A stretch of 36,742 bases of DNA from Aphodomonas sp964553125. GTDB taxonomy: Bacteria > Bacillota > Clostridia > Christensenellales > Aristaeellaceae. The notes beneath the pieces were generated by a model. The model was given only the letters and a program-made list of their open reading frames with translations. It had not been told where the DNA came from and did not search any database. Positions 6,519 through 15,623 of the stretch are shown here, piece after piece; positions within the stretch are counted from its first letter, which is position 1, and each line of letters opens with the position of its first letter. The DNA lies in NCBI GenBank assembly GCA_964553125.1, contig CAZKJW010000011.1:1-36742 (forward strand), given 5' to 3'. The position numbers were made by a program, and so were the translations under genes.

Positions 6519-8567
6519 TTACTTGCCTTCCACAACGCTCTTGCCCGCAATGCGGCCAAAGACGGTGAAGTCCACAATCGCGTTGCCGCCGAGACGGTTG
6601 CCGCCGTGGATGCCGCCGGTCACTTCGCCGGCCGCGTACAGGCCGGGCACCGGTTCGCCGTCAACACCGATGACGTGCGCGTCGGTATTGATTCTCACGC
6701 CGCCCATGGTGTGGTGCGCAGCAGGAGCGCGCGGATACGCGTACCAGGGGCCGCCTTCCAGCGCGGTGGTGAGCAGCTCGCGGCCGAGTTCGTCCACGGA
6801 GTCGCCGTTCTTGACATGCTCGTTGTAGGTGTCAAGGCTCGCCTTGAGGTTCTCATAGGGCACGTCGATCTTTTCGGCAAGTTCTTCGAGGGTGTCGGCC
6901 TTCACGAAGCCGTAGCGGCCTTCCACGATCAGAGAGGAGACAGTGCGGCCGCCGAGGCAGGTGTAAGTGTCGGGATCGTCAACAACGGTGAAGTTGTGGA
7001 TGGTGTACATCCGGCCGCCGGTCTGCGCAAGGATGGCGGCGCTGATGACGTCGCGGCGACCGTCTTCACGCACGAAGCGGTTGCCTTCCTGGTTGACATA
7101 GATGCAGGCGTCCACGCCGCCGGTGATGACGTCGGAGGTCACGCCGGTCCAGGGGTTGCAGACCTGCAGGAGCTGAATCTGATCCATATCGACCAGATCG
7201 GCACCGGCTTCCTGCGCCATGATGATGCCGTCGCCGGTGATGGCAGGCATGTTGGAGGTGATCAGGCCTTCGCCGAGGTTCGGCCATTTCTCGCCCTGGC
7301 AGTATTCCACGCGCATTTCAACGTTGCCCGCGAAGCCGCCGGTGGCCAGAACGACGCCCTTGTTGGCGTGCAGAGTCACTTTGTGGCCGTCCTTCGCTTC
7401 GGCGATCACGCCGACGACAGCGCCGTTTTCATCGGTGACGAGGTTTTTGCCGGCCGTTTCCATAAGGATGGAGACGTTTTCCTTCGCGTCGAGGTTCTCG
7501 CGGAAGGTCTTGATGTAGCCGGTGCCGTTGGGCAGCACGGCGGAATGGGTGCGGCGATAGAGCGAGCCGACGCCCTGCGTGATGGTGCCGTCAAACTCCA
7601 TGCCCATGTCTTCCAGCCAGTGGAGGCCGTCGAGCGCGTTGGAGCAGAGCACAGTGACCAGATCGAGGTTCGCGACCTTGTCGCCGCCTTCCCACGTCTG
7701 CTGGATGTAGAATTCCACGGAGTCCTCGATGCCGAGCGGTTCCTGAAGCTCCGGATCGGGAGCGTTGTAGATGCCGCCAGAGACGATGGAGTTGCCGCCG
7801 AGGAAACCGGTCTTTTCAATCAGGATGACGGACGCGCCTTCGTCGCTGGCGGAAACCGCCGCGGCAAGGCCCGCGCCGCCGCCGCCCACGATGATGACGT
7901 CGGCAGTCAGTTCTTCATCCGCCGCAACTTCCTTTTCGGGAGCGATCATGAGCGCGTCGCGGCTTCCGCCGGCCTGCTCGACGCAGTCGCCGACAGCGTT
8001 GATGATGGCGCGGCTGGTCATGGTTACGCCCGTGATGGTATCGATGGCGAGCGACTGCGCGTCAACGATGCGGCCCGGGATCGTTTCAATGGCGATATCG
8101 CCCACGCCGGGGGTTTCAATGTGGCCGTCCTGAACCGTGACGGAATCGATCTTATCCTCAGTGAAGACGACTTCGACCGTCACGTCGCCGTTCTGGCCGA
8201 ACGCAGCGGCGGTGTACGTGCCGGGCACGTAGACGTTGGCTTCGACGGTTTCGCCGGAGAGGCAGGCTTCGGCCGCCGCGAGAATCGCTTCGCTGGTAAT
8301 GGTCGCGCCGGCAACGGCGTCAACCTTCACCGTGTTCTGCGCAACCATCGCCTCGGCCATCGCTTCGGCAGCTGCGCCGCCAAGCGCGGGGGTCTCGTTC
8401 GGAGCGTCGATGACAGCTTCTTTGATCACGCCGTCTTCCACGGTCAGCGTGACCGTGACAGCGCCGCCGAAGCCCTGCTGCGTGGCCGAAACAGTTTCCG
8501 CCGAACCGGTGGAAACCAGCCCAAGACACAGGACGAGTGCGAGAAGCATCGCGAGGATCTTCTTCAT
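6519..8567 (-). CDS. Secreted FAD-dependent reductase with two FMN-binding domains (fumarate/urocanate reductase type)
   Basis: A 682-residue protein with a Sec signal peptide (residues 1-23). Two FMN_bind domains follow (about 28-105 and 112-198). The first has the flavinylation motif DAVAGAT (Thr89), where ApbE attaches FMN; the second has the variant DTITGVT (Thr182). The FAD domain starts with VIIVGGGGAG (about 226-233). Catalytic-type motifs of the flavocytochrome c family are kept: RRTHSA, GNRFVREDGRR, HHTMGGVRIN and GGNRLGGNAIVDF. There is no heme-binding CXXCH, so electrons would enter through the FMN domains. Relatives reduce fumarate, urocanate, cinnamates and similar acceptors outside the membrane; the acceptor here is unknown. 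The start ATG 8567 follows GGAGG at about 10 nt. A LysR gene lies upstream across a scaffold gap. Confidence 0.9.
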   Translation of the reverse strand: MKKILAMLLALVLCLGLVSTGSAETVSATQQGFGGAVTVTLTVEDGVIKEAVIDAPNETPALGGAAAEAMAEAMVAQNTVKVDAVAGATITSEAILAAAEACLSGETVEANVYVPGTYTAAAFGQNGDVTVEVVFTEDKIDSVTVQDGHIETPGVGDIAIETIPGRIVDAQSLAIDTITGVTMTSRAIINAVGDCVEQAGGSRDALMIAPEKEVAADEELTADVIIVGGGGAGLAAAVSASDEGASVILIEKTGFLGGNSIVSGGIYNAPDPELQEPLGIEDSVEFYIQQTWEGGDKVANLDLVTVLCSNALDGLHWLEDMGMEFDGTITQGVGSLYRRTHSAVLPNGTGYIKTFRENLDAKENVSILMETAGKNLVTDENGAVVGVIAEAKDGHKVTLHANKGVVLATGGFAGNVEMRVEYCQGEKWPNLGEGLITSNMPAITGDGIIMAQEAGADLVDMDQIQLLQVCNPWTGVTSDVITGGVDACIYVNQEGNRFVREDGRRDVISAAILAQTGGRMYTIHNFTVVDDPDTYTCLGGRTVSSLIVEGRYGFVKADTLEELAEKIDVPYENLKASLDTYNEHVKNGDSVDELGRELLTTALEGGPWYAYPRAPAAHHTMGGVRINTDAHVIGVDGEPVPGLYAAGEVTGGIHGGNRLGGNAIVDFTVFGRIAGKSVVEGK

Positions 8568-8596
8568 GTAGGGGTTCCTCCTTCAAAAAATCCGGC

Positions 8597-8696
8597 NNNN
8601 NNNNNNNNNNNNNNNNNNNNNNNNNNNNNNNNNNNNNNNNNNNNNNNNNNNNNNNNNNNNNNNNNNNNNNNNNNNNNNNNNNNNNNNNNNNNNNNN
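8597..8696. other. Assembly gap (100 N)
   Basis: Exactly 100 N, between the reductase 5' region and the 3' end of the LysR gene. It hides the LysR C-terminus and probably the reductase promoter and any LysR binding site. Confidence 0.98.
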
Positions 8697-9490
8697 ATGT
8701 CGTCTTCGTCGAGGCTGATTGTTTTCAGCCCGTACAGCGCGCTGAAGCGCTCTGTGGACGAATATTGCACGGCAATGACCGTATCGCCCTGCCGCACCTT
8801 TTCAATCAGCAGCGGAACAACGCCGAGATAGTTCACCTGCCCCGGCCGGACGCCGCGCTCCGACAGGCAGTTCATCGTGCTGCGCACAGCGGGACAATCA
8901 TCATGCGGGAAAGCAAAGTTTACGCCGGAAAGCGCCTCGTAGCGCACCTTCGAGCACTGCGCGAGCGGCGAGTCGGCGGCGGTCATCAGCCGGACGGGTT
9001 CAAGGAAAAGCCGCTGCTCCTGCAGCCCGGTCATCCGCGTCCAGCCGGCGCTGTAGTAAACGCCAAGCTCTGTTTCGCCGGAGCGCACCATGGCCGGAAC
9101 CTGCGCGTTCGCGGAGGTTTTCATGCGCATACGCACCTCCGGATGCTTCTCGCTGAAGGCGGAAAACATGCTGATCAGCCCGTTGGACACGGTCATTTCG
9201 CAGCCGCCGATGAGCACGCTGTCCTCCAAGAGCGCGGTTGAAGAAAGGCTTTCAATGGCGCGGTAATAATCGCCGAGCATCTTTTCCGCATGAGGGCGGA
9301 ACCCCGCGCCCTCGGCGGTCAATTCGATTTGCCGCCCGACCTTTGTGAAAAGCCGCGTGCCCAGTTCGTGCTCGAGCACCTGAATGTGCTTGTTCAGCGT
9401 GGAAGGCGCGTAGCACAGTTTCTCCGCAGCTTTCTGATAGTTGAGCGTTTCGCACAGCGCAAGGAATGTCTTCAGTTCCTTTGTATCCAT
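8697..9490 (-). CDS. LysR-family transcriptional regulator (3' end in gap)
   Basis: About 264 residues are visible. The N-terminal winged helix-turn-helix is clear (KELKTFLALCETLNYQKAAE, then STLNKHIQVLEHELGTRLF), followed by the linker helix and a substrate-binding domain (VLIGGCEMTVSNGLISMFSAF, GETELGVYYSAG). LysR proteins are usually 290-310 residues, so roughly 30 residues are lost in the gap. The start ATG 9490 has AGGAGG about 7 nt upstream. LysR regulators often control the adjacent gene, so the secreted flavin reductase downstream is the likely target. This rests on the two contigs being correctly joined. It is divergent from the fucokinase gene. Confidence 0.92.
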
Positions 9491-9519
9491 AACGCGCCTC
9501 CTGATTCGGCAATGGAATT

Positions 9520-9548
9520 ATTATTGAGCATAAGGAAAAATTTGTCAA
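9520..9548 (-). promoter_or_regulatory. Promoter of the LysR gene
   Basis: Minus strand: -35 TTGACA (9543-9548), 17-nt spacer, -10 AATAAT (9520-9525). It faces the fucokinase promoter, with about 57 bp between the two -35 boxes. Confidence 0.75.
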
Positions 9549-9605
9549 TCTCAGACCGCGTCCAAACAAAAATTTTCTTCGCATGGCGCGCCTTCCCCGT
9601 CCGGT

Positions 9606-9634
9606 TTGACACTCCCGCGCCTGCATGATAAAAT
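9606..9634 (+). promoter_or_regulatory. Promoter of the fucokinase fusion gene
   Basis: -35 TTGACA (9606-9611), exactly 17 nt, -10 TAAAAT (9629-9634). Close to the sigma-A consensus; the ATG follows at 9673 with a good AAGGAG site. Confidence 0.85.
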
Positions 9635-9672
9635 GACCTCAGCCTATACTTTATGCAAATAAGGAGCCTGCT

Positions 9673-12392
9673 ATGGCGGAAGATATCCGGATGCTGTTTC
9701 TCAAGGAAAGCCTGCGCGACTGCGAGGAGGTTTTTGCCGACGCCGTGGCGCGCGAACAGGCGCGCGCGTGGGATTACCTGATCGTCACCGCTGCAAATGA
9801 GGCGCAGGCGGCCGCGTACCGCACGCAGATTGAGCGCCGCCGGCGCGACGGGCGCTTGCCGCGGCAGACGCGCTGCCTTGTCATCGCCGATCCCGGCGGC
9901 GAGCGTGTCGGATGCGGCGGCGCGACGCTGAATGTGCTGCGCGAAATCGCGTGCTGCGAGGGCGGCGAGCGGCCGTTCGCTGATAAGCGCATTCTTGTGC
10001 TGCACTCGGGCGGCGACAGCAAGCGCGCTCCGCAGTTTTCCGCATGCGGCAAGCTGTTTGCGCGCGTGCCGCGGGCGCTTGCGGGCGGCCGCGCAACGAC
10101 GCTCTTTGATGAATTCTGCGTGTCCACGGCCGTGGTGCCGGGGCGCGTTTCCGGCGGGATGCTCGTCATGAGCGGCGACGTGCTGCTGCTGTTCAACGCA
10201 TTGCAGATCGATCTGGAGGGCAGCGAGGCGGCGTGCATTTCCATCAAGGTTCCGGCGGAGACGGGCACGCGTCACGGCGTGTTCGTTCCCGACGGCGCGG
10301 GCGGCGTCAAGAAATTCCTGCATAAGCAGCCGGTCGATGTTTTAACCGCGCAGGGCGCGGTCAATTCGCGCGGCATGGTGGACGTTGACACGGGCGCGGT
10401 GTGGCTCGGCGAGGAAAAGCTCGACGCGCTCTATCGCCTTGTGGAGACGGACGCGGGCTTTGCCATGTACGTCAACTCCCTTGTGCGGCTGAGCTTTTAC
10501 GGCGATTTCGTTTATCCCATGGCCGCCGCGTCCACGCTGGAAAGCTATCTGGAGCAGGCGCCCGAGGGCGAGATGTCGGACGCGCTGTGCGAGTGCCGCC
10601 GCGTGCTTTGGGAGAAGCTGGGCGGGACGAAGCTCGGGTTGGTGCGCCTTTCGCCTGCGGAGTTTATCCATTTCGGCACGACGCGCGAATGGCACGACCT
10701 GACGCTGGGCGGCGAGCGCGCGTTCGGCGCGCTGGGCTGGCGGCGGCATGTCTGCACGTTCGGCGCAGATGAAGAAACTGCGGCGATTACGGCGCTGGTC
10801 GAACGCGGCGCGGTTTGCGCGCCGGGGTGCGCGCTGGAGGAAACGCGGCTGGGGCCGAACGCGCGGCTCGGCGCGGGCTGCGTTGTCAGCGGCGCGGATT
10901 TTGACGGCGCGCTGCCGGAGAATACGGCGCTTTCCGTGCTGCCGCTGGCGGACGGAAGATTCTGCCCGCGCGTGTACGGCGTGACGGACAACCCGAAGGA
11001 AAGCCGCTGGATGGGCCGCGAGCTGGCGGAGCCGCTGTGGGAGGCGAAGCTGTTCCCGATGTGCGCGACGCGGCAGGAAGCCTCGGCGGCGGCGGAGCGC
11101 ATCGCCCGCGGCGAAGCGGCGCAGGGCGAAACGCTGAGCCTTCGCGAGAGCTTTGCTTTGGCCGATATGGACGCCGCCATGCGCTGGGAGGACGAAATCG
11201 TAGAGCGCGTGCAGGCGCAGCGCGTCATCGAAGCGCTGTGCGCCGGAACGCCTACGCAGGAGGCGCGGACGCTCGTTTCCGGCGAGCACGTGCGGGAGCG
11301 GCTGCTAAGGGAAGCGCAGACGGCGGAGTTTCCGCTGAACACGCGGCTTTTTGAGCTGCTCGGCGAGGACGACGGCTGCTGGAACGCGATCTTCCGCCAC
11401 ATGGCGTGCGGCATGGAGCGGATGGAAATTCCACGCATTGCGCGGGAAGAAGCCGAAGTGGCGCTGCCTGTGCGCGTCAACTTTGGCGGCGGCTGGACGG
11501 ATACGCCGCCGTATTGCCTTGAATTTGGCGGCACGGTGCTCAACGCGGCCGTGCTGCTTGACGGCGAAATGCCCGTGCGGGCTTCGGCGAGACGGCTGAA
11601 CCGCCCCGTCGTGCGCATCGTCAGCGACGATCAGGGGATTGCGCGCGAATACTCGCGTCTGGAGGAGCTGGCGCCCGGCAACCCCTACGACCCGCACGCG
11701 CTGGCCAAGGCGGCGCTGTGGGCGATCGGCGCGGTTGCAGAGGGCGAGCGGGGCGATGTTGCGGAGCGCTGCGCGCAGATGGGCGGCGGCATTGAAATCA
11801 CCACCTGCGTGCGCGGCGTGCCGAAGGGNNNNNNNNNNNNNNNNNNNNNNNNNNNNNNNNNNNNNNNNNNNNNNNNNNNNNNNNNNNNNNNNNNNNNNNN
11901 NNNNNNNNNNNNNNNNNNNNNNNNNNNNCGGTGGAGATGCCGGAGGAGACGCGGCGCGAGCTTTCGGAGCGCTTCGCGCTGATCTATACCGGGCAGCGGC
12001 GCATGGCGCGCAACCTGCTGCGCACGATTATGCGCAAGGCCGTCTCGCACGACCCGGACACGCTCGACACGCTTGCGAGCATCCGCCGGCTCGCCGTGAT
12101 GATGGCGTTCGAGCTGGAAGCCGGAAGCGTGGACAGATTCGCGGCGCTGCTCAATGAGCATTGGGCGCTTTCGCGCCGCCTTGACGCAGGCTCGAGCAAC
12201 ACCTGCATCGACGCGATGCTCTCCGCCTGCCGCGATTTGACCGACGGCGTGATGATCTGCGGCGCGGGCGGTGGCGGGTTCGTCAGCGTGATCCTCAAAA
12301 AGGGCGCGACGCATGAAATGCTGGCCGCAAGGCTGGACGAGCTGTTCCAGGAAAGCGGCGTGAAGGTGTGGAACGCGCGCCTGCTGGTATAA
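9673..12392 (+). CDS. fkp: Bifunctional L-fucokinase / fucose-1-phosphate guanylyltransferase (interrupted by gap)
   Basis: This fusion salvages free L-fucose: the kinase makes fucose-1-phosphate and the pyrophosphorylase makes GDP-L-fucose. The N-terminal half (to about residue 400) shows the fucose pyrophosphorylase motifs GERVGCGGATLNVLRE and HSGGDSKRAPQFSACGKLF. The C-terminal half is a GHMP kinase with RVNFGGGWTDTPPY (about residue 603) and, after the gap, GAGGGGFVSVIL. The gap removes the GHMP ATP loop expected after GVPKG. The frame before and after differs by 2 modulo 3 across the 100 N, as expected for an arbitrary gap length. By comparison with known FKP architecture about 65-75 residues are missing, giving about 940 in total, close to the 949-residue Bacteroides protein. 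The last exon-side fragment reads from 11931 to the TAA at 12392. Confidence 0.88.
11829..11928. other. Assembly gap (100 N) inside the fucokinase domain
   Basis: Both flanks belong to the same GHMP kinase domain, so order and orientation of this join are supported by the protein. The true missing length is likely near 200 nt rather than 100 (inference from family architecture). Confidence 0.97.
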
Positions 12393-12415
12393 AAACGCGC
12401 GCAGAAACAGACGCT

Positions 12416-12451
12416 AAAGGCACCTTTCAGACAAGTGAGGTGCCTTTTTTT
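12416..12451 (+). terminator. Intrinsic terminator after the fucokinase gene
   Basis: Ten-base-pair stem AAAGGCACCT / AGGTGCCTTT (12416-12425 with 12438-12447) running into a T tract to 12451. The next gene begins 2 nt later, and the 3' arm carries its only Shine-Dalgarno-like GAGG. Confidence 0.85.
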
Positions 12452-12452
12452 C

Positions 12453-13004
12453 ATGCGAAAAACTTCGGGCAGGGGCGTGCAGATCTTTTCCATCGCGCTG
12501 GCGTGCGCGGGGATGGCGCTATTTTCGGCGGGGATCGGGCTGCTGGCCGCGTCCGTTCCGGCGGCGGGAGAAAGCGCGCTGATCGCGCCGGACTGCAAGC
12601 AGCTGCAAAGAATCGTCTACGCGCGCTGCGGCCACGAGGTGCTGCGCAGGCTGGACATTCCGGCGGAATGGGCGGGCATGACGCGCGAGCGCGCCGAGAA
12701 TGCGCTTGCCGAAGCGGGCGGCGCGTGGCGGATGACGGCGTTCACGCCGCGCAAAATCGAGCTGAGCCAGACGCGCGATCTGTTCTGCCCCGCGCACTGG
12801 GTGCTGATGACGGACGCTGCGGGCGAGACGGGCATCTACCGCTGCCGCGACGGCGCCGTGATGGCGCGGCTGTCCGCCTGCGACGTACCCATTGCCGATG
12901 AGGAGACGCGCGCGCAGCTGCGGCAGGGGCTTGCATTTGAAAGCGAACAGGCGCTCCGTGAGGCGGTTTCCGCCATGCGGGAAGCGGCGCGCGCACAGAA
13001 ATGA
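12453..13004 (+). CDS. Single-pass membrane protein with BofC-like C-terminal domain
   Basis: A 183-residue protein with one N-terminal membrane segment (about residues 8-31) and an extracytoplasmic remainder. The C-terminal part, with a GETGIYRCRDGAVMARL strand pair, then DVPIADEETRAQLRQGLAFE and SEQALREAVSAM, resembles the BofC C-terminal domain pattern. In that domain a beta-rich segment is followed by an IP..L...D...L..GI..ES..EL helix. In Bacillus subtilis BofC acts in the intermembrane space at the sigma-K checkpoint of sporulation; that role is not implied here. The ATG at 12453 begins directly after the upstream terminator. An in-frame GTG at 12435 is an alternative, but it would lie inside the hairpin loop. 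Assignment is by eye and moderate. Confidence 0.6.
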   Translation: MRKTSGRGVQIFSIALACAGMALFSAGIGLLAASVPAAGESALIAPDCKQLQRIVYARCGHEVLRRLDIPAEWAGMTRERAENALAEAGGAWRMTAFTPRKIELSQTRDLFCPAHWVLMTDAAGETGIYRCRDGAVMARLSACDVPIADEETRAQLRQGLAFESEQALREAVSAMREAARAQK

Positions 13005-13048
13005 AGGCAATTTTGCCGCGAAAAAAGCGGCTTTCCTCTTGCACTGCA

Positions 13049-13057
13049 TGATATAAT
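13049..13057 (+). promoter_or_regulatory. Extended -10 promoter for the dipeptidase gene
   Basis: TGATATAAT: TG (13049-13050), one base, then consensus TATAAT (13052-13057). No good -35 is visible at the right distance, which is usual for extended -10 promoters. The ATG follows at 13098. Confidence 0.65.
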
Positions 13058-13097
13058 ATGATAGAATATCTGCAATTTTAGCGGGAGGCGCCGGGTT

Positions 13098-14015
13098 ATG
13101 TTCGTTGTCGATACGCACTGCGATACGCTCTGGAAATACGCTGTGCAGGGCGCTGAAAGAAGCGCGCCGTGCGTCACGCCTGAAACGCTGAAAAAGGGCG
13201 GCGTCACCGTGCAGGTGTGTGCGCTGTTCGCGGGCAGCGACGGACCGCAGGGCAAGAACGAACGCGCGCCGCAGAATGTGGCGGCGGCAGAGCTGGCCGC
13301 CCTGCCGAAGCTGACCGGCGCGGGCGTGCGCCAGGTGGACAGTCCCTTTGAGGCAAACGAGGGCGAAACCTGCCTGATGCTTTCCATCGAGGGAGCGGAG
13401 GTTTTCGGCGACTCGCTGGAAAGGCTGCGCGAACTGCGCAGACGCGGCGTGCGGCTTTGCGCGCTGACGTGGAACCACGAAAACCTGCTGGCGTACCCGC
13501 ACTGCGCGCAGGGACACCGCGGGCTCAAGCCGTTCGGCTGGGAATGCGTGCGCGAAATGGAAGCGCTCGGCGTGGCGGTTGACGTAAGCCATCTGGGTGA
13601 AGGTGGGTTCTGGGATCTGGTGTTCCATGCGGCGAAGCCGCCGATGGCCAGCCATTCCTGCTGCCGCACGCTGTGCGAAAAGACGCGCAACCTCACCGAC
13701 GATCAGATTCGCGCGCTGATCGAATGCGGCGGGTGGATCGGTGTGAACTTCTACACTGCGTTCATCAACGGAAGCGCGCGCTGCACGCTCGACGAGCTGT
13801 GCGACCATTTCGTTCATATTGCCGAACTGGGCGGCGTGAAGCATATGGGCTTCGGCTCCGACTTTGACGGCATCGAAACCGCGCCGCAGGGGCTGGAAAG
13901 CCCGGCGGATCTGCCGCGCCTGATGGAGATGCTGCGCCTGCGCGGCTTCAGCGCCGACGAGGTGGAGGGCATTGCGGGGCGCAACTTCCTTGAATATTTC
14001 CGGGCCTTTGAATAA
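13098..14015 (+). CDS. Membrane dipeptidase family (peptidase M19)
   Basis: A 305-residue zinc dipeptidase of the renal dipeptidase type, which hydrolyses dipeptides, including some with D-residues. Metal ligands of the TIM-barrel fold are all present: DTHCDT (His7, Asp9), SIEGAE (Glu98), DVSHL (His165), ASHS (His186) and GSDFDG (Asp255). LTWNHEN is also typical of the family. There is no signal peptide, so it is probably cytoplasmic, as for most bacterial members. The start ATG 13098 has GGGAGGCG about 9 nt upstream. It has its own promoter and is followed by a terminator, so it is likely monocistronic. Confidence 0.94.
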   Translation: MFVVDTHCDTLWKYAVQGAERSAPCVTPETLKKGGVTVQVCALFAGSDGPQGKNERAPQNVAAAELAALPKLTGAGVRQVDSPFEANEGETCLMLSIEGAEVFGDSLERLRELRRRGVRLCALTWNHENLLAYPHCAQGHRGLKPFGWECVREMEALGVAVDVSHLGEGGFWDLVFHAAKPPMASHSCCRTLCEKTRNLTDDQIRALIECGGWIGVNFYTAFINGSARCTLDELCDHFVHIAELGGVKHMGFGSDFDGIETAPQGLESPADLPRLMEMLRLRGFSADEVEGIAGRNFLEYFRAFE

Positions 14016-14027
14016 CGGGAATCCCAA

Positions 14028-14051
14028 CCGCGCCTGTGCGCGGCTGTTTTT
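14028..14051 (+). terminator. Intrinsic terminator after the dipeptidase gene
   Basis: CCGCGC / GCGCGG stem (14028-14033 with 14038-14043), CTGT loop, then CTGTTTTT. It lies 13 nt past the stop codon. Confidence 0.8.
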
Positions 14052-14110
14052 CCATAGATGGACTGAGATGTACTGACGAAAAGCGTGTTGTGTGAGAGGG
14101 GGAGTATCCG

Positions 14111-15574
14111 ATGTTTTCTTTTGACAAAATTCGGGAAGGGCTGACGTTTGACGATGTGCTGCTTGTGCCGCACCGCAGCAGCGTGCTGCCCAAGGAGGTC
14201 GATCTGCACTCCGAGCTGATTCCGGGCATTATGCTGAACGTGCCGCTGCTCAGCGCCGCGATGGATACCGTGACGGACGCCCGTCTGGCGATTGCCATGG
14301 CGCGCGAGGGCGGCATGGGCATCATCCACAAGAGTATGCCCATTGCCGATCAGGCCGCGCAGGTGGACAAGGTGAAGCGCAGCGAACACGGCGTCATCAC
14401 CGACCCGTTCTTCCTTTCCCCCGAACACAAAGTGGGCGATGCGCTCGCGCTGATGAGCCGCTACCATATCTCCGGCGTGCCGATCACGCGCGGGGGCAAG
14501 CTCGTGGGCATTCTCACCAACCGCGACCTTCGCTTTGAAGTGAACGAGGAGCAGCCGATCGCCGAGGTGATGACGAGCGAGAATCTCGTCACCGCGCCCG
14601 CCGGAACCAGCCTTGAGGAAGCCAAGCGCATTCTGGCGAAGCACCGCATTGAGAAGCTGCCGCTGGTGGACAGCGAATATAACCTTGTCGGCCTGATCAC
14701 CACGAAGGACATTGAAAAGGCCGTCAAGTATCCCAACAGCGCCAAGGACAAGAACGGCCGCCTGCTTTGCGGCGCGGCGGTCGGCATTGCGCACGACACG
14801 CTCGAACGCGCGGCCGCGCTGGTCGCCGCCCGCGTGGACGTGCTGGTGGTCGATACCGCGCACGGCCACAGCGAGGGCGTGCTGAAAATGGTGGAAACGC
14901 TGCGCGGCCTCTACCCCGAGCTGCCGATCATCGGCGGCAACGTGGCCACGAAGGAAGCTGTGCATGACCTGATTTCCGCGGGCGCGAGCTGCGTGAAGGT
15001 CGGCATTGGTCCGGGCAGCATCTGCACCACGCGCGTGGTCAGCGGCATCGGTGTGCCGCAGATTACGGCCGTGGCGGACTGCGCGGAGGAAGCCGAGAAG
15101 TACGGCGTTCACATCATCGCCGACGGCGGCATCAAGTACTCCGGCGATATCGTCAAGGCGCTGGCTGCCGGCGCAAGCGCCGTCATGCTCGGAAGCCTGC
15201 TCGCCGGAACGACCGAAAGCCCCGGCGAAATGGAAATCTATCAGGGCCGCTCCTTCAAGGTGTATCGCGGCATGGGCTCCCTTGCGGCGATGGCCGTGGG
15301 CGGCAAGGATCGCTACTTCCAGGAGGATGCGAAGAAGTTCGTGCCCGAGGGCGTCGAAGGGCGCGTGCCGTATAAGGGCGCGCTGTCGGAGACGATCTTC
15401 CAGCTGGTCGGCGGTCTGCGCAGCGGCATGGGCTATTGCGGCGCGAAGGATATCCCGACGCTGCACGAGACGGCGGAGTTCGTCCGCATCACCAGCGCGG
15501 GTCTGGCCGAAAGCCATCCGCACGATATCTTCATCACCAAGGAAGCGCCGAACTACTCCCGCGGAAACGACTGA
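14111..15574 (+). CDS. guaB: Inosine-5'-monophosphate dehydrogenase
   Basis: Converts IMP to XMP with NAD, the committed step of guanine nucleotide synthesis. The 487-residue length is typical. It opens with LTFDDVLLVPHRS and has a CBS pair inserted in the barrel (about residues 95-205; SGVPITRGGKLVGILTNRDL). The catalytic loop is GIGPGSICTTR with its active Cys, followed by YFQEDAKKFVPEGVEG of the flap. The start ATG 14111 follows GAGGGGGAG at about 7 nt. No promoter of consensus quality was seen in the 95 nt after the upstream terminator, and no riboswitch was recognised. Confidence 0.98.
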   Translation: MFSFDKIREGLTFDDVLLVPHRSSVLPKEVDLHSELIPGIMLNVPLLSAAMDTVTDARLAIAMAREGGMGIIHKSMPIADQAAQVDKVKRSEHGVITDPFFLSPEHKVGDALALMSRYHISGVPITRGGKLVGILTNRDLRFEVNEEQPIAEVMTSENLVTAPAGTSLEEAKRILAKHRIEKLPLVDSEYNLVGLITTKDIEKAVKYPNSAKDKNGRLLCGAAVGIAHDTLERAAALVAARVDVLVVDTAHGHSEGVLKMVETLRGLYPELPIIGGNVATKEAVHDLISAGASCVKVGIGPGSICTTRVVSGIGVPQITAVADCAEEAEKYGVHIIADGGIKYSGDIVKALAAGASAVMLGSLLAGTTESPGEMEIYQGRSFKVYRGMGSLAAMAVGGKDRYFQEDAKKFVPEGVEGRVPYKGALSETIFQLVGGLRSGMGYCGAKDIPTLHETAEFVRITSAGLAESHPHDIFITKEAPNYSRGND

Positions 15575-15623
15575 CAAAACAATGCGGCAAGCCACGGAGT
15601 CTGGCAAAAAGCCGCACCAGCAA

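Noticed and set aside
6255..8831. 858-codon plus-strand frame over the flavin reductase
   Set aside because: It runs through a 100-N gap and lies opposite a clear FAD/FMN reductase; its composition is low complexity.
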